Source: Hofstenia miamia (lineage: Eukaryota > Xenacoelomorpha > Acoela). From it: 64,000 nucleotides of DNA. The position numbers and the translations under genes were made by a program. The notes beneath the pieces were generated by a model. The model saw only the letters and a list, made by a program, of their open reading frames with translations, was not told the origin of the DNA and did not search any database. The stretch lies in assembly GCA_004352715.1 (NCBI GenBank), contig SCFE01000092.1, positions 846,471 through 910,470 of the forward strand, written 5' to 3'. How positions within the stretch are numbered: the stretch's first letter is position 1; each line of letters starts with the position of its first letter. Positions 8,999-20,900 of this stretch are shown here, piece by piece.

Positions 8999-11900
8999 CT
9001 GAGATGACTTTATTTTAGTACGAAATGGAGCGTTAGCATAAAAAGTTCGAATGGTTATAAACTATATACGTAATGTAATGTAATAAAATCATATTCGCAG
9101 TTTTATGTTCATATATAACTCTTGGTAAAGATATGTCGCAAATTTTTATTGGTAAATTAACAACACCGATTATTGATTGAATCATGTGGGTACTGAAAAG
9201 CTTTTTGTCTATCATTGGCCCGGACGGACAAATTAAGAAAATAAAGTATACCATTATCGTCTTAAATGCGTATTTAAATAATGCATCCACCAAATATGTG
9301 GCGACTCCTTCATATTCTGCAATCAGCACTGTATCAATGATTTATTTAGGTATTGGAGTTGGCAATAGCACGCTTAAAGTAGTATATGATAGTGATATTG
9401 AAATTGACGAAATAGACGTTGAAACCAGATGCAAGCATCCATTACGTTATAAATTNNNNNNNNNNNNNNNNNNNNNCTGCAATCAGCACTGTATCAATGA
9501 TTTATTTAGGTATTGGAGTTGGCAATAGCACGCTTAAAGTAGTATATGATAGTGATATTGAAATTGACGAAATAGACGTTGAAACCAGATGCAAGCATCC
9601 ATGACGTTATAAATTGAAGTATAATTTCTGACGAACAGGTGTGTCTTGTAAAATCAACAAATATATTGTTGAATAACTACTTTGCAGCAAAAAATTTCAT
9701 GTAATAGATACATTTATGTTTTTTCTTATTTAAAACCATTGAAGTTGTCGAAGTGCAAAACAATTGTAATCATGAGTCATAACATCTAAAGATAAAATGT
9801 AACAATTCACTTGAGTAGATTGACCATCCAAGCGCAAGCGATTTACAGTTTGCAAAAAATGATAAAGTACAAGCGCGATAGCGAGGTTTAAAAGCGTACC
9901 TTAGTAAACAACCAATAAGTTTCTAAGTTCTTTAAGGGGGGAGTATCACCGGGAAAATTGTCAAATCACCGAATCTCGCAAATCGCGTTTAAACCCAGTG
10001 TTTATGAGGGAGTCATTATTAAACTGTATGATACTTTTTAAATTTTTGAAATCCATCAAGTAGTTTATTTTTTACAATTTTTTTTCTGATGGTAGGTATC
10101 TGTAGTAACACATTTGTTTGGCATAGCAACGATATTTCAAGTTGGATATTTTTTTTAGTTTGCTGTCTAAAGGTAATAAAACAATAAGGATCTCCCCGAT
10201 TGTTTACAAACAAAATCACGTTTCCAAGCGGTTTCTTCAAACACTCCTCCTGTAACTTTCAATTTTCAACATTAATTTTATAGATTTAGATACTTTTCTT
10301 GTCAACAAAATCGACATCACAAAACGAAAAAGACAACATTCCATGGCAATCGTTATACTCATGGGTCTGACGATAGATCTAGATCTAGGTCCACTGAGAG
10401 TAAAGTGGTTGTGGACAGGGACAGTGATCCTAGTCCTAGGCCAAGTACCAGCACTGGTATCACTCATGATGAAGGCCCCTCCGTCTCGGAAATCAGAACC
10501 CCTAAACGTGTTGCGCAAACACCAATTCCAAGTGGTTCCGCGAAGAAGCTGAAGCTCATGTATAATGTTTTTAAATCGAATTCTGACAATGAAGATTCAG
10601 CCTCAGATTCAGAAGAACATTCTGACCAAACTAATGGTAAAATTCTATCTGAGACAGGGTACCGAATAATTGATATGGCCATACTAAAACATCAAATTGC
10701 AAATCAAGTCTCCTGCAGGTTTTGTCACTACACAGTGGATCTGGTGGAGGTAGACAGAAAAGGACTTGGTAGCCTCTTTTCCTTTAAATGTAGCAATAAG
10801 AATTGCAGAGAGCAAGTTCCTTTTCCCTCAAATGAGCAAATAAATGTTTGTCCAAGTGGCAGTTTGAAAGTTCATTCAGTTAATAGGCAATCTTGCTTTG
10901 CAATAAAATGCATCGGAGGTGGACGTCAGGACCTTGCAACGTTTTGTGGTGCAATGAATCTACCCCCGCCAATAGAGAAATCCAGCTTTCAACAAGTGAA
11001 AGCAAGATTTGAGAGGGCTGTTAAAGATGCTTCTAGTACAAGTATGAAGAATGCAGCAAAAATTGAATATGACATGGCAGATGAGAGTGCGTCTACGTCA
11101 CGCGATATTGACGTTTCTACGGATGGCACCTATATGACTCGAGGTCACACATCAAATATTGGTGTCACAACTACAATTGGCCTTGTAACTGGAAAAACAC
11201 TAGATTATGGTGTGCGATCTAAGGTCTGCAAAATGTGTGATTACTGGAATTCAAAAGATAAATCCTCTGCAGAATACAAGGCCTGGAGAGCAACTCATTC
11301 TCAATACTGCACGATTACCCATACAGGATCTTCTGGCAGCATTGAAAGTGATATCGCTGTCGAGATATTTTGCCGTTCCGAGGTGAAATATAACCTACGA
11401 TACACTAGGTTTCTTGGTGATGGTGACACTAATAGCTTTAGTAAAGTTGAAAAATCCAAGCCTTATGGGGATACAGCTGTCACCAAAATCGAATGCACTG
11501 GCCACATTCAAAAGCGGATGGGTACCCGTCTTCGTAAAGTGAAAACCACTAATAGTGGAAAGAAATTGGAAGCTTCCTTTGAAGCTCGGAGAGAACGAAG
11601 GCGCAGAAAATTGGCAACAGAGGAGTCTAAGAAGATTTCAGAAGGCTTTCCGTATGCTTCCGGGGAGCATAATTTAGATGGGATGCGGAAAGGTGTTTGG
11701 TCGATTTATTTTCACAAACTTTCAGCCGATAAGCACCCAAGTCATGAGTTGTGCGATCCTAAGTGGTGCAAATTCCTAAAGGATCCGTCAAAATATAGAC
11801 ACAAAAACTGTTTGCCTGAGGCAATAATGAACCTGATAAAGCCCATCTTTCGTGATCTGTCACACCCTGATCTTCTGAATAAGTGCCTTGATGGTTTCAC

Positions 11901-14900
11901 GCAAAATTCGAATGAATCGATTAACAATTTGATTTGGAAATTCTGCCCAAAGGTAAAGAATCATGGCATTCAATCCGTCAATATTGCTGTTGGCATTGCT
12001 GTAATAATTTTCAATGATGGCATGACTCATCTAAAAAACGTGCTAATCAACTTGGGACTACCATATGGCCATTTTTCAGCGAGGTACTTTAAATACCGCG
12101 ATGAAATGAGGATTCGAGCGGCTGAGAAAAAAGCTTCTGAAGCCTCCTTTGAAGCTCGGAGAGAACGAAGGCGCAGAAAATTGGCAACAGAGGAGTCTAA
12201 GAAGATTTCAGAAGGCTTTCCGTATGCTTCCGGGGAGCATGTGAAGGAAAAAAACTGAAAAGTTGGATTGAAGTCATTCGTTTTTCAATAAAATTGTGAT
12301 CATGATTTTCTTCCGTTTTTTATGTTTTTTGATAGCACTTTTGCCATAACTTTTTTATTTATCAAGATAATCTAATGAAACTTTCTGTGCTTGTACAACA
12401 GGCATACAGGAGTGTTGTGTTCTAAGGATTTGAAGATCTCTTTTAATTTAAAAATGTTACAAACTTTAATGTCATACAATTTTTGACAATTTTAGTACAT
12501 ATTTTTATACGGCTATAAATGTAACAGATTGAGATCTTCTTCAAAACCCATAGAACAAAACATTCTTCATTATGTTTCTAAACCCCTCACTAAATTTTGT
12601 ACCAATTGATTGAGAAGGTTTTTCATGAATGGAATAGTCCCATAGCCACTTTTTTATATTTGAGACATGTGTGACCTTGACCTTTTTGACCCCATGACCT
12701 CTAAATTAAGTAAGGTCACCAACATTTCATGTGGTTTCGAAAGTTCAATCCACCAGCTAAACCATGTGAAAGAATGAGGGCTCTAATACTATTTTTTTAT
12801 TTTTTATGATTTTTTAAAGTCGACAACTCCTCTCCCGGTGATACTCCCCCCTTAAGTTAACATTAACATCAAGTATTATTAAGATGAATGTATTTAGATG
12901 TTATATTATTCTCACAATGCTAAAAAAATATTCTGGACTTCAAAACCTCACATTATTGCAACAATACTGGATCATTGCACGAAAATGTCATCTACTAAAT
13001 CTCATTCGATGTTCTTGAAATTTCCAGAAGAAAAATGTAAGGACATTTTCCCAACAATTGAAATTTTGAGATGAGTTTACGAACAAATCAAGATGACAGC
13101 GCCGATACTGATGATATCCCGTCGCGAAACAAATACAAAAAATCTCCCTCCATGACTTCAGCACAACTTCAAATCACTTGCTACGAATAATTTTAGCTGG
13201 TGGAGGCTTATTTCACAGTACCGGCACTGTGACATACTGAAATTTTGGAGTACAAATACAAATGCTTTTAAAAATACGACTTTGGCAAGCCAACGATGTC
13301 TCCAGATGTGAAGAGGCTGTTCTCAGCCTCTGGTAACACACTTCCAAAGAAACGAAGTCGTCATGGGGCTTACACATTTGAAAATTTGCTGCTATTACGT
13401 ATAAATTAAAAATAAATAATTTTAAGAAATAATTTTATTTTTAAAATAATTTTTAAAAATGTTTTTATCCCCAAAATCGCAAAATCATTCAGAATTTTTA
13501 AAATCAAAGTATTAAGCAGTTAAATTTATTAGTGTGAATGTTCATGATGCGATTAATTGGCGGCAACTCATTTCAGGAAAAAGACCTGCATAGAGTAGAT
13601 AATGTATAATCAAAACGTTGGTGATAAATTAATCATTCACTGCAATCAAAATCAATGCTATAATAATAATATATATTACAAACAAATTTGTACATTTTAT
13701 TGTGTAAATTTGCCATACATGGTACGTGTTGCAAGGAATACTGTATTACAATTAATTTCAATAAATGAAGTGATCAAAGCTTGTACGATTGACCATGTAT
13801 ATGCCAATGTTTCAACAGGAAACTCTTCTGATTATGATTCTCTTAAAAATAAAAAAATTAATATGATGAAGAAAATGAAGTAAATTTTTTGTCGGATAGG
13901 ACGGCACTACTAACTAGCTACTGGTCGATGATTCCCAAAATTTTACTGCTTGAGCTACACAGAAAAACATATTACAGCTAGCTCCTAGATTGACTGCTTA
14001 TGCAAACATGATCTCGAGATGACAATGGATGATACAATTCGAGTAAATAGGGGTGAACTGAAACCAATGTTCGCATCACACAAACGATGTGACCTTTATG
14101 AAATCTACAGTAAGTGGACACACATGGAACATGGTTTCTTATGTAGCAAAAATGAACATAGTTGTAAACTTTCTATCAACTGCGCACCAAAAAAACAGTT
14201 GCAGATACAAGTCCGAGATAAGAGCCTGAAGTGATATCTTATTATATAAGAACAGGTGGAGCTGATGCTGCAGATGAAGGTGTTGAAGCATACACCATAA
14301 CGTTTAAATGTTGCCCATGGCATGTTATTTTTTTGCAATATTTTGGATTTGCTTGGAATTTTTATGCAAAGAAAATTCGATAACATTGTGTAAACTGTGT
14401 GCAACTATTTAATAATTTTGTTGAATCACAGAGCTCGGAATAACAGGAGGTGACACAGAAATATTATAATAAAAATGTGTAGGTAGGAAAATTTTTTGCA
14501 ACACATACAGAAACGTTAATTAATGGATTGCTCTATTACATTGTGGATTAAATATGCCTAATGCATGTTGTCTACCAGTTTACTAATGTTCTTGGTGAGT
14601 CTGGTTCACTAAATCATGTTCCAAAACAACACAGAAGGTATTCCAATGCATTGTTTTCATTTTCATTAAAATTATCAATTTTATCTCCACATGCATATCT
14701 TTATGTTCGTGCCCCCATAGCAATCAACAATGAATAAAATGCTTAACTTTGGAAACTAGTTTTGGTATGTTTCGTACTTTGATGGGATTAAAAGTACTTT
14801 CAGAATTTTTATTAGATTTTGGATTTTCATATGTAATGCTAGGAGAATTTCAGAGTGATCCACTTGAGCATCAATTTGGAATTTACCGGCAGTCTTCAGG

Positions 14901-17900
14901 AAGCAGTGACTATGTGTCTGAAAATCAAATGGTGAATACATTTAAAAATAATACTGCCCAATTATAGAATGAAATGGTGCTTCATATAGATTATTCCTGC
15001 GAGTCAGATTATAAATTTTGTGAAGCAGAACCTGATAACTGTATTATCAGACAGAACTATTTGCGATTTTATCAACAATTGGTTAAGTAACTCTATTGTG
15101 TACGTTGCTGGATTTATTGTAGCAAAATTTCAATTGGTTGATTTTAAAGGCTCAAATGATATGATTAAAAATGCAGATTTCATTCAGGAACTTTCTCGTG
15201 GTCGTCTATCAATTCCCGATGAAACAATAATTAAGTATATATTAAATTGCTATGAAATTTATTTGACTGGGCACAACATCACATGCACTTTATACATTAC
15301 AAAACTTTTAGAATCACTGGCAACTGAAAATGAAGAATATGAAAGACTATTTACTCCTCTACACAAAATTTCTAGATGTTTGTTCAACACTTTCACTAAA
15401 GATGACACCCGCAAGTTAGATGATGAAAAGCGGAAACTTTCAAACACATATAAATCACAACGAGTACTTAAGAAGCTTCGTTCTTCATCTAATTTTAGTT
15501 AATTTTCTATGTATGTAAAATGATACCTTTAGTTTTAATGTAACAATTTGCTATAGTTGTTTTGAAATTTTACTGTATTTTATACAGAGCTTAAGAAAAT
15601 TTCCCACCTACACATTTTTTCTAAAATATTTCCGTGTCACCTCCTGTTATTCAGAGCTCCTTGTGTTGAATACAACCCAATTTTCACATTTGAATCTTTC
15701 ATTAAAAATTACAGCCTGAATATTAATTTTAATAATTCCTTCAAATGAAATATGATAATATATAATGTTAGTTAAATTTTAAGGCATAGCTTTAATTTCG
15801 ATGGAAAACAATTTCAATTTAAGACAGAATTTATATGTTTCGGTCCACCATATGCAGGTAAAGAAAAAAATTTACGCATGCAGTTCTACGAACCGAGTAT
15901 TGAAAATGGAAAATTACAAACAAAAAAGTACGAACATGGTTTTGTGTTCATTTATATGGCACTAGCTGGCGTAATTAAGTAGTAATTAAATGCATGCGTT
16001 GGGCCAACCTTGTAGCTGCTATAGGGAATGAAGCAGTTCTAGACTGCTATATATTGTGCTTAACAAAGTTGCTTATGGATTCGTGTGCCAATCAGAAGTG
16101 ATGTTGTCACTCGTGTCATGTTACCTGTCGAAATAAACAAATATTTGAATGTTTGTATATGCTTGTTTTGGATGTTTTGGAAGTATGAAATATTTTTTGC
16201 CGCTATACCCTCCGAAAATTTGTTCAAATTGTGTCCAAGCTTGATCAACTGTCGTGTTCAAAAAACCAATTACGAGAGGACGTCTTTATGGTGTCGGGAA
16301 AAAAGTTTGAAGCTCAAACCAACAAGAATTTTCATGTTTGGTGTGGGCTGTCCCAGATTGATTTGGTTATGCATACTGAAGACAAGAAGTTCTACAATGA
16401 CACTTTTGTCTACACACTCACTAGTTTAATTGGCTACCTTCGACAGAAACGAAAAATAAACAGAGATTATTTCAATCTGCCAAAACATGTTTGGTTTTAT
16501 TGCTTGTCCTTGGCCAGATTGCCACTCCTGTACTCGCTATCGTGTGAAAGTTTCATGTCAAAGTAACTGACGAGAAACTCCCCGCTAAAGTGGAAAGTCT
16601 AATTCGAAACTTATGGAATTGCATAGTTGATCCAACAGCGCAAGAAACACAAAGCAAAGTAGGTGTTCGGGTGTCAAACTATTCTGTTCACTTTATGGCA
16701 GTCACCAGCATCTTGCAAAACCTTGGCTTGGGTGTTTATGATATCTGGGAAAGATTTGTAACAAAAGAACGTGAAAGTATTATGAGAAACTTAGCTACAC
16801 TCTTTGCAAAAATTATTAGTCAACTCATGAAAACTCTAGAAGACAATGCTGGTTATGGGGAAGGCGTTCTCCAACAAGCATTTGAACAAACCTTCCTGCC
16901 CAAAATTTAATCAAGCTTAAGGCATCGCAGTTTATGAAGACATTCAAGATTTTTAGCAACAAAGGCAACAAAAAAAATTAAGCAGAGCACAAATGAGTAC
17001 ATTTGTCTTATTGGTTGATTACGTGATAACCAATAATGTTCTTTATCGTTATCTTTGTTTATAAGTAAATAGAAGTTGCTAAAGTAAGTATAAACGAATT
17101 TTAGCTGCAACGAGAATGATTTGATAAATGAAAATTATCGTGCCTACACGTTTATTGAGTGGAACAGAGGTATTCCTGCTGTCGAAAAAACAACTTCCGT
17201 TTTCACCAAGCTGTGCTACAGTATTCCGTTAGTGTTCAGAGTTCTTTAATGGTCGACTACTGTCAGTTATTTGCAAAGTAGTAGACGCCCATTTTCATTG
17301 AACAAGGAAAACAAGACAGCGCTGATTAAAAGTTTGGTTGAAGCCAACAGCAAAACTTCAACACGCTTCATTGCTGAAGAATTAAACTTCCCAAAACCAC
17401 CATGTAGCGTATTCTCACAGATTAACAAATGCCTCATCTCCTAAGCAAATCACATAAACAAATTATCAATTTGATTAATTCAAATTCTTTGGATGATTTA
17501 TTAAAATATTAGGCAACTGAGGACGAAACTTGGGCTCTGTTCTATAGTACGTAGTAAACCAAGACAAAGCGTAAATCAGCCCAAAACGGCTAAGCAAAAA
17601 TACCATGATAAGTTTGATGTTTCCAGATGATAAAAAGTTTAGGTAGAAGCTTAAAGCAAAAAGAAACATTGATATCATCACGTTACATTGAATTCCTCCA
17701 GGCACAGGGAATAAATGGCGAATATTACGTGCTACACCTCTCACAACTCTAGTTACAGCACAACAATGCCCGTGTCCACAAGTCATCGGAAACATCAGCT
17801 TCTCTAGAAAGAAGACAGGTCCGTCAGCTTATCCAAAGCCCATACAGCCCGGAATTGAAACATTGTGATCGATGGTTATTCAAAAGTCTTAAAAAAAAGA

Positions 17901-20900
17901 GCTGCGAAAATCTAAGTTTGATGACGCCGATATGGGAAAACAAGCAACGTTGCATTTCCCGAGAGATTGACAGACTATATAGACATTATAAAGCAGATAT
18001 ACAAAAGAAGAGCGACTATATTACGCAGTAATGCTTTTTTTGTTTCAAATAAATGTCTTTGATACCGAAATGTTAACAGTCTTACGACTTTTGGGACACA
18101 ACATACATTTTACAAAACCTGATATTTATGTGGGTATGTAAAAAATAATATGAATATAGCCTTGCACTATTTAAAATACTTGAGTATGAAACAAAACAGA
18201 ATTCTAAATTTTTAACATTAATTTTACAAAATTGTACTATATACTAGACAAATTGGAAAAAATGTATATTAAAAGCAAATATATAGTTCGAAAGATATGG
18301 AAAATAGCCATAAATCAATTAAGCATTGATAAACATTTTAAAATGAAATGTCTCATTTCAAGTGTAAATTTATCTTTTTTACGAGGTAAAGATCCAAAAT
18401 TTGAAGTAATCGATTGGGTATAGTTTTACTAGATATTTGGTTATCACTTAATCATAAAAAATTATCAAATATGACATCTGAAAATAGAAAGCGACAGTCA
18501 CCCAACCATTGCTGCATTTTTAACTCATGTTGCGAAGTGCGCAAGCATGATTGTAATCCAATTAATATACTTACTTGAAAAAGTTCTTCTGATTTGGAAT
18601 TGTCCTTATCTTCACATTCTGGAAAATAATTGAAGGTTTTACTTTCTGTAGTTAATGAAGAAAGCACAACGGCAGGTATCTAAAAATGACAATATCATGC
18701 ATTATTGCAGGCAAACACAAAAAGCGATCAGATTTTTTAGAAAAATCATCAAATGATTTTACATCCAAATATAGATTTTAAAAAAAATACAAGAAAAGCA
18801 AAATTTCTAAACTGTTTAGCATACAATAATTACACTAGTTTGTCTCGACATTAATTGTGTAATTCAACTAAGAGTGGTGGAATCTCCAAAGGCATTTTAT
18901 CGCAAAATTGTAGCAAAACAAATGTCAAAGTAGAAATTTGCTTATGAATTAATAAATCCATAGGATCGGTTGAAATATAAAAGAGCAAGAAAATAAAAAC
19001 TTCTCGTAGAAATTTTGAATTACAACGTATTTGATTATCAGTATTTACAATATGCTACAGGCTACATTAAATATTATTATATGCATTGTCATCAACTGTC
19101 AATTCGCAACACCCGGGTTTTCAATAAAAACATACTGATTTCTTTAAAATTATTATTTTTAATTTTAATATCCACAAGTGATATGCCACCGATTATTAGC
19201 ACTACGCACTGAAAAGACACTAAAATTAGCAGTGGGTAGCCACGTCAGCGCTCACCTATGGAGTGAATGAATCAGGTTGTTGTAAAAGACCATTTATAGT
19301 CAACGACAATGTAGATGTAGAATGTTCGCCATTTGGATTTACAACACCTCTCTGTACCAGAAGTGATGCACTATATCAGTTACTAACATAATCATAAATA
19401 AAGGGCAATTTACGATAATTTGATTTAGCCTAAAAGTGTTAGTTAGAAACAACGGTTGGTGAAAACTTTAATAGAAATTACAAACGCTACCTAAACTTAG
19501 AGGAGCAAAACTTAAATGAATTTCTGCATAGATGTCGTTTAACACTTACAAATGCACATCAATATTTGCAGTGAACACCTTGTGATGGGCAGAAGACGAA
19601 TTAACGATTAATAAAATTCAAAAACATAAGATACGCATATTTTTGCGTGAACTCAGATGCAAGAGTTCAATAAAAACAAAAAACATTTCGATCAAGTTCT
19701 TTCAAATTTTGCAATAAATCATAGTTTTTAATCTATTTGTTTGCAGTTGCTAAAAAATAAAAAATTTAAAATAATTGATTTATTTAATTGATAATCAAAG
19801 AGGTTTGTCGTTTCTGATATATTAGAACTTTCCCAATACCATTATGGCTAACATAATATTTTACATATTAAGATACCATCCCATAATCGGCAATCTCTGT
19901 TTTCAAGGAAATTTTCATTCGAGTTCAAATATAAATTATTCTCTTCCGAGTTTTTCAATCGAGTTTTGCGAATTCATTCGATGTCGGGTTTTTTTAAATT
20001 CAGAATTTTTAAAAACTCTGAAATAATCAAATAAATATCACTAAGGTAAAATGTTTTAATGTTTTTGATTGTGCTATCATACTCACCTATTGAACATCTT
20101 AAAAGGAACAAAGCCTTAAATATTTAGTTTTCCCACAACTTACACTAAAAAAATGTCGTAGCATATCCGCGCTGGTCTTCAGATGTGAAAGAATTGTAAT
20201 ATTGTCTTGAGTATAATCCGTCAACATGTCGCCATTGTTGCAAGGTGGACAAACATTTTGGTCTCTACCTAAAGTATAATTCCAATATTCAAAATGGAAA
20301 ATTTGCAATTGTCTTACTTTTAGTGAATATTGCGACAAAGGAAGACCAAGTAAATGTGTTTGAATCGCCCTGGTCATCTTCAGTTCTTGAAATCGCAACA
20401 GATATCACTTCCAGCAACTTTCCGATCTACACAAATATGATAACAATCGCAAATGGATGAAAAATTTATTTGCAAAAATTCTAGGTACATAAACCACATA
20501 TAATACTATCAAAGATATTTCCAAAAAGCAATAATTTTAAAGCGAAATAATTTCACCGAACATTTACTAGAGTTACTAAAACAAGTCTCAAAGTCTGCAT
20601 AAAATCACACATCATTCAAGGCGTGTCAGCTATAATTCAAGTGGGGTCTGAAGATCATGTCTAAAGTATTAACATCTTCTACAACATTCATGTTTCAATT
20701 CCGGAGCAGATTTCGTTTATTAAACAAAGAGAAGACCTCATTAGTTTTTTGCAGGAATGCCTTTAATCTTTGATCATTGAAGGTAAGGCATAAGCATTTT
20801 AGTTAGTTGGAGTTTGTCTGGCCCATCATTGTTATATACAATGATTTAAAACCTTCAGGATGGGGAGACTGACCGTTGTTACCATATGTTAAAATAGTTT

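Larger units (their letters stand above)
9936..12851 (+). mobile_element. Kolobok-like transposon, 2.9 kb, TTAA target duplication
   Basis: Ends are inverted and G-rich: GGGGGGAGTATCACCGGGA at 9936-9954 and its complement finishing at 12851. TTAA sits immediately outside both ends (9932-9935 and 12852-12855). TTAA duplications are used by piggyBac and Kolobok; the encoded protein is not piggyBac-like, so Kolobok is the better call. Left and right flanks contain little else. The long intact frame and conserved ends suggest a recent insertion into the SMPD4 intron between the exons at 18575-18679 and 8968-8998, on the opposite strand to SMPD4. Confidence 0.8.

Noticed and set aside
10405-12258. 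Start of the Kolobok transposase at 10405
   Set aside because: That codon is GTG, and conserved sequence (FHGNRYT) continues in frame upstream to about 10276, so it is not the initiator.
18290-18420. Minus-strand GSLPRKKDKF stretch as a C-terminal SMPD4 exon
   Set aside because: In-frame stops directly after the only acceptor; the real matching exon is at 8476-8604.
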